From Oppiella nova (taxonomy: Eukaryota; Arthropoda; Arachnida; Sarcoptiformes; Oppiidae), in assembly GCA_905397405.1 (NCBI GenBank), contig CAJPVJ010000010.1:1-64000 (forward strand): DNA of 64,000 nucleotides, written 5' to 3'. The translations under genes were made by a program, and so were the position numbers. This document shows, piece after piece, positions 19,877 to 28,734 of this stretch. The notes beneath the pieces are model-generated. The model was not told where the DNA came from and ran no database searches. It was given only the letters and a program-made list of their open reading frames with translations. The first letter of the stretch is position 1. Each line of letters starts with the position of its first letter.

Positions 19877-21196
19877 TTGTCCAATTCATCTCCTCAAGTT
19901 GCCACTTCGCAACTTGATAGAAAAACTCGTTTCAAATCTATACTTGGTGGTTCAGCTGGTAATTTAGTCGAATGGTATGATTGGTATGTCTATGCCGCAT
20001 TTACCCTCTATTTTGCCCCTGTGTTCTTTCCTGAAGGTAATGAAACGGTCAAACTTCTCCAAGCTGCTGCAGTTTTTGCTTTAGGCTTTTTAATGCGTCC
20101 AATCGGCGCATGGATCATGGGCGTTTATGCTGACCGTAAAGGCCGTAAAGCGGGTTTAACACTTTCTGTTTCATTGATGTGTATTGGCTCATTAATCATT
20201 GCTTGTGCGCCATCTTATGATTCAGTCGGAATGTTTGCTCCTGCACTACTTTTATTTGCGCGCTTATTACAAGGTTTAAGTGTTGGTGGTGAGTATGGCT
20301 CAAGTGCCACCTATTTAACTGAAATGGCGGGTAAAAATCACCGCGGATTTTTCTCAAGTTTCCAATATGTCACCCTGATTTCAGGTCAATTACTGGCACT
20401 CTGTGTACTGATTATCCTGCAACATAATCTTTCTGAAGAAGCCTTACATGCATGGGGATGGCGTGTTCCTTTCTTTATCGGTGCATTGCTTGCAATTGTT
20501 GTGTTCTGGATTCGTCGTGGTCTCGTTGAAACAGAATCATCTAAACAAGCGCAACAACAAGCTAAAAATGGTGGTGAAACATCTGGTGCTTTGGCCTTAT
20601 TCACCAAGTATCCTAAACAAGCATTTACAGTCATTATGCTGACTGCGGGCGGTACCTTAGCCTTCAATACATTTACGACTTATTTACAAAAATATTTAGT
20701 CAACACTTCGGGCTTTGAAAAAACCACCGCAACTGAAATTACCACAGCCGCAATCTTTATTTTTATGTTGATTCAACCTGCAGTCGGTGCACTTTCAGAC
20801 AAAATTGGTCGTAAACCGATTATGATCACTTTTGGTGTACTCGGTGTGCTATTTACCGTTCCTATTTTCAATGGTTTAGGCTCGACAACGGATCCTAAAA
20901 CGGCTTTCTTCTTATGTATGAGTGGTATGGTTATTGTAACTGGATATACAGCCATTAATGCAGTTGTAAAAGCTGAATTATTTCCACCGCATATTCGCGC
21001 TTTAGGTGTTGCCTTACCTTATGCACTTGCCAACACTGTATTTGGTGGTACGGCTGAATTAGTTGCACTAAGCTTTAAAAATGCTGGGCATGAAAACTAT
21101 TTCTTCTATTACATTACCTTCATGATCGGTTTATCTCTAATCACCTATGTATTTATGAAAGATACGAAAAAACATAGCCTGATTACAGATGATTAA
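19877..21196 (+). CDS. MHS-family metabolite/proton symporter
   Basis: A 12-helix major facilitator of about 439 residues from the metabolite:H+ symporter group (KgtP, ProP and ShiA relatives). Diagnostic stretches are GNLVEWYDWYVYA in helix 1, the loop GVYADRKGRKAGLTLSV, RLLQGLSVGGEYG and the second-half loop LSDKIGRKP. It most resembles the alpha-ketoglutarate permeases, but the substrate is not certain. The likely start is the TTG at 19877, preceded at 7-10 nt by GGAG; an in-frame ATG at 19829 would add 16 hydrophobic residues without a good ribosome site. It is followed by a terminator. Confidence 0.88.
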   Translation: MSNSSPQVATSQLDRKTRFKSILGGSAGNLVEWYDWYVYAAFTLYFAPVFFPEGNETVKLLQAAAVFALGFLMRPIGAWIMGVYADRKGRKAGLTLSVSLMCIGSLIIACAPSYDSVGMFAPALLLFARLLQGLSVGGEYGSSATYLTEMAGKNHRGFFSSFQYVTLISGQLLALCVLIILQHNLSEEALHAWGWRVPFFIGALLAIVVFWIRRGLVETESSKQAQQQAKNGGETSGALALFTKYPKQAFTVIMLTAGGTLAFNTFTTYLQKYLVNTSGFEKTTATEITTAAIFIFMLIQPAVGALSDKIGRKPIMITFGVLGVLFTVPIFNGLGSTTDPKTAFFLCMSGMVIVTGYTAINAVVKAELFPPHIRALGVALPYALANTVFGGTAELVALSFKNAGHENYFFYYITFMIGLSLITYVFMKDTKKHSLITDD

Positions 21197-21227
21197 TTCA
21201 CAATAAACTTTGCAATCTAATTCATTT

Positions 21228-21264
21228 AAAACAGCTTTTTTATTCACATGAAAAAGCTGTTTTA
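21228..21264 (+). terminator. Terminator after the MHS transporter
   Basis: A 13-bp perfect stem (AAAACAGCTTTTT / AAAAAGCTGTTTT) with a 10-nt loop. Confidence 0.85.
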
Positions 21265-21342
21265 TTTAAGCAATTCACTTATCGTGAAAATTGCAAAGCT
21301 ATGGCATACTAAAAATAATTCAAAAAGCTAGGACTTTAAAAG

Positions 21343-21768
21343 ATGAAAAAAATCACTTATGCAGGTTTAGGATTAATCGTTTTAGCTTTATCTGCATGTC
21401 AAACAACCCCTCGTCAATACAATGGCGTAACCGGTTATCAAATTGAAAATCAAACAGCAGATAGTGCAACCCTTGCGTATACCCTTTCAGGTCGTGCAGA
21501 TCGTGATTTGGATGCGGATAAATTACAGCGCGCATGTCAAAAAGTGTTGGGTGCAAACAAAAACTATAAAATTTCTGTATTAAGTACCAATGAAATTATC
21601 AATCCACAAACAGCAAAAGATCAGGCTGGCGTTCAACTTGGGCATAGCCGCACATCTTTTGGGCTTTCCAACACGCCAAGCCTAAATAACAGTGAAGATT
21701 ATGCAACACGCCAAGCCTTGGATACCCGTCCAAGCACTTTACATGTGGTACGTTATACCTGTTCTTGA
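21343..21768 (+). CDS. Hypothetical lipoprotein
   Basis: A 141-residue lipoprotein: the signal peptide ends in LALSAC (Cys19), and the mature chain is polar with two more Cys (residues ~69 and 140) that could form a disulfide. The middle (LDADKLQRACQKVLG) looks helical, and the C terminus is Ser/Thr-rich and may be disordered. I do not recognise a family. It is a single gene, convergent with the methyltransferase that follows. Confidence 0.75.
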   Translation: MKKITYAGLGLIVLALSACQTTPRQYNGVTGYQIENQTADSATLAYTLSGRADRDLDADKLQRACQKVLGANKNYKISVLSTNEIINPQTAKDQAGVQLGHSRTSFGLSNTPSLNNSEDYATRQALDTRPSTLHVVRYTCS

Positions 21769-21806
21769 TTTTAGCTATGTGTATCGCAGAATAAAATAAG
21801 ACGCTG

Positions 21807-22475
21807 TCATAGCGTCTTATAAAAACTCACATTTCTAAATTCTTTGGCTTCATCTAAATCAGGCCAAGTGGTTGCACTTCGTTCATCCAATTTTTGGTAA
21901 TTCGGATGACTAAAGTTTTTCACTCGGCTATCTGCCACCCATACTTCTGGTGCAAATTTTAAAAATTCATCCAAGAAGAACCTGTTAGATTGATCATATA
22001 AAACATCTGCAGCCAATAAGACATCAACCTGTTCGGCTTTATATAAATCATCAAGATATTCAAGCTCTACATCATTAAGCAAAGCATTTTCACGACAAGC
22101 ATCCAAACTTATTGGGTCGATATCACAACAGATGACACGTTTTGCACCTGCCATTTTGGCTGCAATTGCAACCACACCTGATCCCGCACCAAAATCTAGT
22201 ACCACTTTATCTTTTACATGCTGTGGCTCTGCAATCAGCCATTGTGCCATTGCTAAACCTGAAGCCCAGCAAAAAATCCAATACGGTGTATCATTCCAAA
22301 TACGGCGAATTACCTCATCATCCAAACGATCTGTTGGAAAAACAGGTGGAATCAACCATAACGAAATTGGGCTTTCAGGTAACTGCTGTGCCAATAATTC
22401 ACATTGAGGAATCACTTCATGCAAAGCATCAAGTAAATGTTGTGGGGCTTTAGGAAATTGATAAGTACAGCTCAT
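21807..22475 (-). CDS. SAM-dependent methyltransferase (METTL16/ETFB-like class)
   Basis: A class I methyltransferase of about 222 residues. The SAM-binding motif I is VVLDFGAGSGVVAIAAKMAG, followed by the acidic motif II ICCDIDP and the post-motif ADVLYDQSN. This pattern fits the nicotinamide N-methyltransferase-like / protein-lysine methyltransferase group; the target is unknown. I start it at the ATG at 22475 (MSCTYQFPKAP). The open frame reaches further up to 22532, but that extra piece is a hydrophobic stretch with no match to the family. Confidence 0.85.
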   Translation of the reverse strand: MSCTYQFPKAPQHLLDALHEVIPQCELLAQQLPESPISLWLIPPVFPTDRLDDEVIRRIWNDTPYWIFCWASGLAMAQWLIAEPQHVKDKVVLDFGAGSGVVAIAAKMAGAKRVICCDIDPISLDACRENALLNDVELEYLDDLYKAEQVDVLLAADVLYDQSNRFFLDEFLKFAPEVWVADSRVKNFSHPNYQKLDERSATTWPDLDEAKEFRNVSFYKTL

Positions 22476-22758
22476 GCAAAATATGACCAAAATTATTATT
22501 TTGATATTGAGGAAATACAGCTTCTTCCTCATATTCGATAGACAGTAACATCATGTGCTAAGGTTCGAGAAGATACTTCTTGTTAAGTCTCAGATACTGC
22601 TACTTAAAAGTAGATCTTAAACGCGTTAAGCCAATGACCATTAAACTAATGACAATATTGCCTACTTTTACTGAAAAATAAACATTGCTATGTAAATGTA
22701 GGCTGAATTTAAGCACAGTGAATGCATGGCTTTCACTGTGCCCAGAATAAAACAGGAC

Positions 22759-23607
22759 TTAAGCTAACGCTTTTTCAGCAGCTTCTACAGTTTGACGAAT
22801 CAACGTTGTGATCGTCATCGGACCTACACCACCTGGAACTGGTGTATAAGCTGAAGCGACATCTTCAATACCGACCAATTGGATATCACCCACACCACCA
22901 CCGTCACGAGGATGGAATCCAGCATCAACCACAACAGCACCTTGCTTAATCCAGTCTTTTTGGATTAATTCAGCTTTACCGACTGCACCGACAACTATAT
23001 CAGCCTGTTTTACCAATTCAGCAAGATTTTGTGTACGAGAATGACATATTGTCACTGTTGCATTGGCTTGAAGTAGCATCATTGCCATCGGCTTACCTAA
23101 AATAGCCGAACGCCCCACCACAACTGCATGCTTGCCAGCGATTTCAATCTTGTTTTCTTGAAGAATCGTCATGATACCTGCAGGTGTTGCCGAACCATAA
23201 GCAGCCTCACCCATTGCCATACGACCAAAACCCAAGCAAGTTACCCCATCTACATCTTTTTCAAGTGAAATGGCATCAAAGCAAGCACGTTCATCAATTT
23301 GTTCAGGCACAGGATGTTGGAGCAAAATACCGTGAACATCAGGATTGGCATTTAATTTTTCAATTTCAGCCAATAATTGTTCAGTTGTGGTTTCCTTACC
23401 TAACTCTACTTTTAAAGAATCCATACCAACACGACGGCAAGCATTTCCTTTCATGCGTACATACGTCGCAGATGCACCATCATCACCCACTAAAATAGTC
23501 GCTAAAATTGGGGTACGACCTGTTTTTGCTTTTATAGCTTCAACACGAGTCAACAAGTCTGCTTCAATTTGTTTCGCTAATGCGCGACCATCCAATACCA
23601 ATGCCAC
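22759..23607 (-). CDS. folD: Methylenetetrahydrofolate dehydrogenase/cyclohydrolase
   Basis: A 282-residue bifunctional enzyme that interconverts methylene-, methenyl- and formyl-tetrahydrofolate with NADP. The family signatures are clear: [19 protein letters not shown] with the catalytic YVxxK lysine, [11 protein letters not shown], and the NADP-site motif [13 protein letters not shown]. The start is a GTG ([13 protein letters not shown]) with GGAGA 7-11 nt upstream. It is a single gene, divergent from the tRNA-Cys/Leu pair. Confidence 0.98.
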   Translation of the reverse strand: MALVLDGRALAKQIEADLLTRVEAIKAKTGRTPILATILVGDDGASATYVRMKGNACRRVGMDSLKVELGKETTTEQLLAEIEKLNANPDVHGILLQHPVPEQIDERACFDAISLEKDVDGVTCLGFGRMAMGEAAYGSATPAGIMTILQENKIEIAGKHAVVVGRSAILGKPMAMMLLQANATVTICHSRTQNLAELVKQADIVVGAVGKAELIQKDWIKQGAVVVDAGFHPRDGGGVGDIQLVGIEDVASAYTPVPGGVGPMTITTLIRQTVEAAEKALA

Positions 23608-23759
23608 GGCACATCTCCAAAGTAGATATGAATCAATTTTGCAAATAATACATGATTATTTAGACAATTTTCTTTCATATGCTGAATTTATGTGCATATG
23701 CATGAATTATAGTATTGTTTTTTTTTCAAAGATTGCTAATATGTGCATCACCAAGACAT

Positions 23760-23833
23760 GGCGGGGTGGCAGAGTGGTCATGCAGCGGACTGCAACTCCG
23801 TGTACGCCGGTTCGATTCCGACCTCCGCCTCCA
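23760..23833 (+). tRNA. tRNA-Cys (GCA)
   Basis: 74 nt, acceptor GGCGGGG / CTCCGCC (one G-U pair), anticodon GCA, CCA encoded. A possible promoter is TTGTTT - 16 nt - TAATAT just upstream. It is followed after 10 nt by tRNA-Leu. Confidence 0.97.
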
Positions 23834-23843
23834 ATCTTGTAAA

Positions 23844-23929
23844 GCCCGAGTGGTGAAATCGGTAGACACAGGGGATTTAAAATCCCCCGCCCACAAAGCG
23901 TGCCAGTTCGAGTCTGGCCTCGGGCACCA
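23844..23929 (+). tRNA. tRNA-Leu (TAA), copy 1
   Basis: This 86-nt type II tRNA has a long variable arm, anticodon TAA, acceptor GCCCGAG / CTCGGGC and encoded CCA. Together with 69 nt downstream, including the terminator, it is repeated at 26827-26981 with only a few differences. Confidence 0.97.
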
Positions 23930-23998
23930 TTTTAATTCTTGTTAAAATGGTGCAATAAAGAACCCAGCGATAAGCTGGTTTTTTTATGCCTAAAATTT
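23844..23998 (+). repeat. 155-bp tRNA-Leu repeat unit, copy A
   Basis: This unit contains the whole tRNA-Leu gene, a short spacer, a terminator (AACCCAGC / GCTGGTT, 23961-23985) and the bases TGCCTAAAATTT. Copy B at 26827-26981 has the same length and differs at only two places I can see, both in the spacer after the tRNA. The two copies are in the same orientation and lie 2.8 kb apart. Confidence 0.9.
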
Positions 23999-24052
23999 TA
24001 TATTGTTTTTTATGTTAATATCCAAAGTGAAATTTAGATAAGCGAAGCCTAT

Positions 24053-24784
24053 ATGATTCAAAACAAGCAAGTTTCCCTCTATTTAAATCAATTACAACAA
24101 CAATACCCACAAGCATTTAAGCGCAACTTTCTATTTTATAGTCAAATTAAAACCAAAGGGCTTTTAGATGAAGCAAAGGAATTTATTCCTTGGATTTTGT
24201 CGATTATGATTTTTTGCAGCATCTATTTTAGTTTAGGTCAGTATATTGCAAATCATTTTCCTCAATTCGATAGCTTTCAAGCCAATGGCATTGCCGCTTT
24301 AGCGATTATGTTATTTTTTATGATTATTGTTCCGATCATTATCAAACAAATAAAACACAGTTCGACACATTTATACCAACAACTCAATAATATTCCGCTT
24401 AAGCTTGCGGTACTGATCGTCCTGCAAGCCCTCAATCTTTATTTTATAGAAAGCACCCTACTGCAAGGTCTGTTATTTTTCTTTGCAATGAGCTTTGGTT
24501 TTGTTAAATTTTATAAAGAAAATTTATTTAGAGATAGCACCAAAGACACTGAATATTACCAATTACAACAGATTCGAAAAACCTGTTTATGGGCTTATAA
24601 ACAAGCCAAGAAAGCCAAATTCAAAATGCGATTCTTAGCCAAAGATTCTGAGAAATATCAATTTTATCAAAAGCGCTTAGTCACCTTTTTAGAATTACAT
24701 TTAGAACTATTAAAATATGAAAATGAAATGTGTAAAACCTATAAATATGAAGATTTAGATGCCTATATGGACAGTATGATGTAA
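24053..24784 (+). CDS. Hypothetical membrane protein
   Basis: A 243-residue protein I do not recognise. A short N-terminal helix is followed by about four membrane segments (residues ~46-66, 77-97, 115-130 and 133-150) and a Lys/Glu-rich C-terminal helical region of about 90 residues that could form a coiled coil. It lies between the two tRNA-Leu repeat copies and is convergent with phoD. No partner gene is evident. Confidence 0.75.
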   Translation: MIQNKQVSLYLNQLQQQYPQAFKRNFLFYSQIKTKGLLDEAKEFIPWILSIMIFCSIYFSLGQYIANHFPQFDSFQANGIAALAIMLFFMIIVPIIIKQIKHSSTHLYQQLNNIPLKLAVLIVLQALNLYFIESTLLQGLLFFFAMSFGFVKFYKENLFRDSTKDTEYYQLQQIRKTCLWAYKQAKKAKFKMRFLAKDSEKYQFYQKRLVTFLELHLELLKYENEMCKTYKYEDLDAYMDSMM

Positions 24785-24799
24785 TCCATCTATAGCATT

Positions 24800-24832
24800 A
24801 AAAAAGCCGAGTGATCTAAACTCGGCTTTTTA
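24800..24832. terminator. Bidirectional terminator between the membrane gene and phoD
   Basis: An AAAAAGCCGAGT / ACTCGGCTTTTT stem with an 8-nt loop has A and T runs on both sides, so it can serve both convergent genes. Confidence 0.88.
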
Positions 24833-24843
24833 GGCTTGAAAAT

Positions 24844-26610
24844 TTATGCACTTTTCTGAACAGTCTTTACATCAACCAAATTGTTATTTAAAACCACTTG
24901 ATGGGCACGAGCCGTATCCACCGTATAGGTTTTTTCCTTGATGCTATTTACGAAGACCCAATCCGCTTGTACCTGTTGTGCTGTAAAGCTCACTTTTAAG
25001 TACCCTCGCTGATTTAAATTGGTGTAATTCAATTCATCAATGAGTGTGGTGAAGGCCATTTCAAATTGTTGTAACTGTGCCAAAGGAATACTTAAATACT
25101 TTTCCATCCCTGGTGACGAGACCGAACTGGTTGCCAATTCCACCCCAACAAAATCACCCGCTTGAGTATGCAAGTCAGCAGACCATGCATTATGGGTATC
25201 CCCTGCCAACACCACAACTTTCTTATTTAATGCATTAAGTGTGCCATATAAAATTTCACGTTCTGCATAGTAGCCATCCCAAGCATCTAAATTATAGGGT
25301 GCAACTGTGCTTACACGGGCTTTTTCTGTGGCGGTTAATGTTGGATCACCACCTTTCAAGCGAACTTTTAAAGTAACTAACTCAATGATCTGCTGATTCA
25401 TTTTTGCCAAAGTTTCGGCGGTAACATTTCCACTGGTAATTGCAGATAAAGACAATAGCAATTCAGCAGGGATTAACATTTTTGCCATCAACACTTGCTG
25501 TCCCAACACATTCCAAGTCGCTGTAGATTGTGCCAGCTTCTTTTGTAGCCACTCACGCTGGGTATAACCCATCAGTGTACGGGTAGTACTGGTTAAATCT
25601 GTCTGGAACTTAGCGATATCTAAACCAGAAGCCGTCATATAATTGGCATAATCAAGTTGCTTGTCACGTGCCAAAATACGGGTATCTAACATGGTCAATT
25701 GTACCAATGAACCAAAGTCAAATTGACGATAAATATTTAAGTGATCTGTTGCAGATACAGGACGAATCGGCATCCATTCAAAATAGGCCTGTAAAGCCGC
25801 CAATTTACGGTCTAAGAAATTGCCCTCATTGGCTTGATGGTTCTCTGCACCGTCTTTCCATGCGTCATTTGCCAGTTCATGGTCGTCCCAAATCACGATA
25901 AAAGGATGACGTGCATGTGCGGCCTGTAAATCGCTGTCAGTATGGTAAAGCGCATAACGCTTACGGTAATCATCCAACTTGATAATTTCTTTATCATTGT
26001 CAGCAGCGAGTGTACGACCCAGCTTTACCGCCTCTTCTGTGGCATATCCATCTTTACCATATTCATAGATGTAATCTCCCAAATGGATGATCGCATCGAC
26101 CTCTTGTTTTGCCATTTCCTTATATACATAAAAATAGCCAGCAGGATAGTTTGAACATGAACACACCGCAAACTGCACCGAACTGGTGGTTTCAGGTAAT
26201 GTTTTGGTACGCCCTACTGGCGAAATCACCGAACCAAATTTAAAACGATAATAATAAGTTTGCCCGGACTTAAGCTTGTCTGCATCGACCTTAACGGTAA
26301 AATCCTGAGCTGATGCTGTTTGTACTTTTCCAGTATTGATCACTTGCGTAAATTTATCGTCTGTGGCAATTTCCCAAACCACTTCTAAACGCAAAGACGT
26401 ATCCTGTGGTGTAATACGTGTCCACAAAATCACACGGTCTTTTAATGGGTCGCCACTGGCAACACCATGTAAAAATTCAACTTTTGTAGTAGGAGATGTT
26501 GAGTCGTTGTTATCACTCCCACAAGCAGTCAACGACACTGGTATAGATAATGCCCCAAAACTGGCTAATGACTTTTGAATAAGTTCACGGCGTGAAATTG
26601 AGTTTGGCAT
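24844..26610 (-). CDS. phoD: PhoD-like alkaline phosphatase, Tat lipoprotein
   Basis: A 588-residue secreted phosphatase/phosphodiesterase. The N terminus combines a twin-arginine motif (SRRELIQKS) with a lipobox (LTAC, Cys30), so it is probably Tat-exported folded and lipid-anchored. A PhoD N-terminal domain (FLHGVASGDPLKDRVILWTR, residues ~45-140) precedes the metal-dependent domain with HLGDYIYEYG, WDDHELANDAW and VVLAGDTHNAW. PhoD enzymes use Ca2+ and Fe3+ to release phosphate from phosphomono- and diesters. It stands alone, so Pho-regulon control cannot be shown from gene order; I did not find a convincing Pho box. Confidence 0.93.
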   Translation of the reverse strand: MPNSISRRELIQKSLASFGALSIPVSLTACGSDNNDSTSPTTKVEFLHGVASGDPLKDRVILWTRITPQDTSLRLEVVWEIATDDKFTQVINTGKVQTASAQDFTVKVDADKLKSGQTYYYRFKFGSVISPVGRTKTLPETTSSVQFAVCSCSNYPAGYFYVYKEMAKQEVDAIIHLGDYIYEYGKDGYATEEAVKLGRTLAADNDKEIIKLDDYRKRYALYHTDSDLQAAHARHPFIVIWDDHELANDAWKDGAENHQANEGNFLDRKLAALQAYFEWMPIRPVSATDHLNIYRQFDFGSLVQLTMLDTRILARDKQLDYANYMTASGLDIAKFQTDLTSTTRTLMGYTQREWLQKKLAQSTATWNVLGQQVLMAKMLIPAELLLSLSAITSGNVTAETLAKMNQQIIELVTLKVRLKGGDPTLTATEKARVSTVAPYNLDAWDGYYAEREILYGTLNALNKKVVVLAGDTHNAWSADLHTQAGDFVGVELATSSVSSPGMEKYLSIPLAQLQQFEMAFTTLIDELNYTNLNQRGYLKVSFTAQQVQADWVFVNSIKEKTYTVDTARAHQVVLNNNLVDVKTVQKSA

Positions 26611-26788
26611 TGAAGTTGGTTTCCTCTAAGTTTTTTTATCCAATCAATTTAAAGGCTTAATATTTCGCTTTAATCTCAAATTGATGAAAAAATCATGACA
26701 AAATACCCATTCAACGGCTTAAAATGCTTTATTTTCAAACATAAGCACATGAATTGATTGAAAAGAAAGCAAATCGACATAAATACGC

Positions 26789-26817
26789 TTGCCAAGAGAA
26801 AAACTGTCCTTTATTAT
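26789..26817 (+). promoter_or_regulatory. Promoter of tRNA-Leu copy 2
   Basis: TTGCCA (26789-26794), a 17-nt spacer and TATTAT (26812-26817) end 9 nt before the tRNA. It is not similar to the region before copy 1, so the duplicated unit seems to have acquired or kept a separate promoter. Confidence 0.7.
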
Positions 26818-26826
26818 TGCGCACAT

Positions 26827-26912
26827 GCCCGAGTGGTGAAATCGGTAGACACAGGGGATTTAAAATCCCCCGCCCACAAAGCGTGCCAGTTCGAGTCTGG
26901 CCTCGGGCACCA
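26827..26912 (+). tRNA. tRNA-Leu (TAA), copy 2
   Basis: This 86-nt tRNA is identical to copy 1 by eye. The anticodon is TAA and CCA is encoded. Confidence 0.97.
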
Positions 26913-26981
26913 TTTTAAGTCTTATTAAAATGGTGCAATAAAGAACCCAGCGATAAGCTGGTTTTTTTATGCCTAAAATTT
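26827..26981 (+). repeat. 155-bp tRNA-Leu repeat unit, copy B
   Basis: Direct repeat of 23844-23998. It includes the tRNA, its spacer and the terminator stem (26944-26968). Similarity stops abruptly at both ends. Confidence 0.9.
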
Positions 26982-27152
26982 GTAAATCATCTATAAATCG
27001 CCAATTTAAAAATAACGCAAAGTTCAATACATCTTGCTAAAAAGCGTGATAGCTCAACTATATTTTTCTGGTTATTTTTCATTAAAAAACTTATAATATA
27101 ATAAATTTACATTAATTATTAATATTTTCATAAACTTAATTAAACCAACACC

Positions 27153-28109
27153 ATGTCTGAAATTACTACTGAAACTCAAAAAGCCGCCCCTATATTTCCT
27201 CGAATATTCGCATTTATCATCGACTGTATTACCGTCGGCGTAGCCTGTTTAGTGACGGGCAAAATACTCTACCCATATTTTGAAAATTCTCCTTTTATTT
27301 TCCAATGTATAGGTACGCTCCTCTGTCTATTTTATTTTGCTGCTTTTAACAGCCAGATAGGTAATGGTAAAACTATTGGGAAAATCCTGGGTAAAATTAG
27401 GGTAAAAGATTTAAATGGTGCTTCAATTCCATTTATGCGTTCTTTGGTTAGATCAAGTATCTTTATCATTCCATTTTGCTTTGCTGGTTATTTACAAACA
27501 TATTCAACTCAGCATCTTTTACTCAGTCTGCTTGTGGCATTTTTTCAAAGTATTGTTTTTGCCTGTTTCTACTTGGCTATTTTTAATGGAAATAGCCAAC
27601 AATCTCTGCACGATCTACTCAGTGAAACTCAAATCCTCAGAAACGCTCAATCCAATATTCCACGCCAACCTGTATGGAATATTCATTACTACATCATTGC
27701 GCTGTTAACCATTGTGATTTTTTCCGTCAATTTATGGGGTTATCTCCAAAGTAAAGCAATATCAGCCAATGATTTTAGTTTGATCTCTGATGACATTAAA
27801 AATGCTCAAGTTGAAAGTCGCCATACCTTCATCGGAGAGGCTGAATCCACAAATCAGGTTTTAATTTTAAATGTGAATCAGCCAGATTATCTCGATGACC
27901 TTGAGCGTGCTGAAACATTGCTAGAAAAGATTAATCAACAACATGCTGAGGTGTTAACGCAATACAACATCAATCAGGTGCAATTTAATTTTTCTTATCA
28001 ATTTGGCTTGGCTAAATTATCAAAAACAACGCTTTATGATTATAAAAAGACGCCTAAAAGTAGCTTAAGTTATATTGGGGATAGTACAGGGCTGAATCTT
28101 GGTTTTTAA
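27153..28109 (+). CDS. RDD-family membrane protein
   Basis: This 318-residue protein begins with an RDD domain (FPRIFAFIIDCITVGVACLV, then GNGKTIGKILGKIRVKDLNG) of about four or five membrane helices (to ~residue 150), followed by another helix (~176-195) and a soluble tail of ~120 residues outside or inside the membrane. RDD proteins have been linked to ion/proton transport and stress tolerance, but the function of this fusion-like layout is unknown. It stands alone after tRNA-Leu copy 2. Confidence 0.82.
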   Translation: MSEITTETQKAAPIFPRIFAFIIDCITVGVACLVTGKILYPYFENSPFIFQCIGTLLCLFYFAAFNSQIGNGKTIGKILGKIRVKDLNGASIPFMRSLVRSSIFIIPFCFAGYLQTYSTQHLLLSLLVAFFQSIVFACFYLAIFNGNSQQSLHDLLSETQILRNAQSNIPRQPVWNIHYYIIALLTIVIFSVNLWGYLQSKAISANDFSLISDDIKNAQVESRHTFIGEAESTNQVLILNVNQPDYLDDLERAETLLEKINQQHAEVLTQYNINQVQFNFSYQFGLAKLSKTTLYDYKKTPKSSLSYIGDSTGLNLGF

Positions 28110-28157
28110 ACAAGACCGAGTCTTGCTGTTAAAGTTTAAATCTTGTAGATAAAAAAA

Positions 28158-28182
28158 GACCACGTTTTTGGAAACGTGGTCT
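28158..28182. terminator. Terminator shared by the RDD gene and the rnpB/tRNA-Met transcript
   Basis: A perfect 11-bp stem AGACCACGTTT / AAACGTGGTCT. The long T run is on the minus-strand reading, 8 nt after the tRNA-Met 3' end, so it is strongest as the end of the minus-strand RNA transcript. Confidence 0.85.
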
Positions 28183-28189
28183 ATAAAAA

Positions 28190-28266
28190 TGGTGGCTATG
28201 ACGGGACTTGAACCTGTGACCCCCGCATTATGAGTGCGGTGCTCTAACCAACTGAGCTACATAGCC
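28190..28266 (-). tRNA. tRNA-Met (CAT), elongator
   Basis: 77 nt with acceptor GGCTATG / CATAGCC, anticodon CAT, CCA encoded. The paired first base, unlike the initiator, and close resemblance to E. coli metT identify the elongator form. It lies 68 nt downstream of RNase P RNA on the same strand with no terminator between, so the two may be co-transcribed. Confidence 0.96.
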
Positions 28267-28334
28267 TAAAACTGTGCGCGCATTATCTGCTGTAAACAAT
28301 GTTACGTCAAGCACTAATTAAAATAAAATTCATC

Positions 28335-28503
28335 GAAGTGAGCCGATAAGCCGGGTTCTGTCTAGAACGATCATTCCTCTAGGCGCATGATCACTCATAC
28401 GCTCAAGCGACCTACCCGGATCCAGCATGGGCCATGCCTATAGGATCCCTATTTGGTCTTGCTTCTGGTGGGGTTTACCATGCCATGAACTGTTACCAGC
28501 CAT

Positions 28504-28538
<35 letters not shown>

Positions 28539-28709
28539 TTCCATTTCTCCGAAAAGAAACGATATTGAAGGCGGTCTACTCTCTGCTGCACTTTCCGTCG
28601 GTTCACACCGCCCAGGCGTTACCTGGCACCTTGCCCTATGAAGCCCGGACTTTCCTCCCCTGCTTCAATCACGGAGATCTCCACAGCAGCGATCGTCTGG
28701 CTCACTTCG
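28335..28709 (-). ncRNA. rnpB: RNase P RNA (class A)
   Basis: The catalytic RNA of RNase P, which trims tRNA 5' leaders. Universal blocks are seen on the minus strand: GAGGAAAGTCCGGGCT (P4/CR-I side), AGGTAAGGGTGAAAGGGTGC and AAGAGCGCACCG, CAAATAGG, and the 3' end AGAACCCGGCTTATCGG. The P1 helix pairs GAAGTGAGCC at the 5' end with GGCTCACTTC at the 3' end, which fixes the ends. Length is about 375 nt. The 5' end lies about 26 nt after the ferredoxin stop codon, so its promoter must overlap that gene's end or it is processed from a longer transcript. Confidence 0.97.
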
Positions 28710-28734
28710 GGGCGTATCCTAACAAATTTCTCGG

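Noticed and set aside
23345-23945. Open frames across the end of folD and the tRNA-Cys/Leu pair
   Set aside because: They are antisense to folD or read through tRNA genes.
23844-26981. Integrated genomic island bounded by tRNA-Leu repeats with an integrase
   Set aside because: No integrase or phage gene lies inside, and the repeat covers a whole tRNA plus terminator rather than a 3' end. A duplication is the simpler reading.
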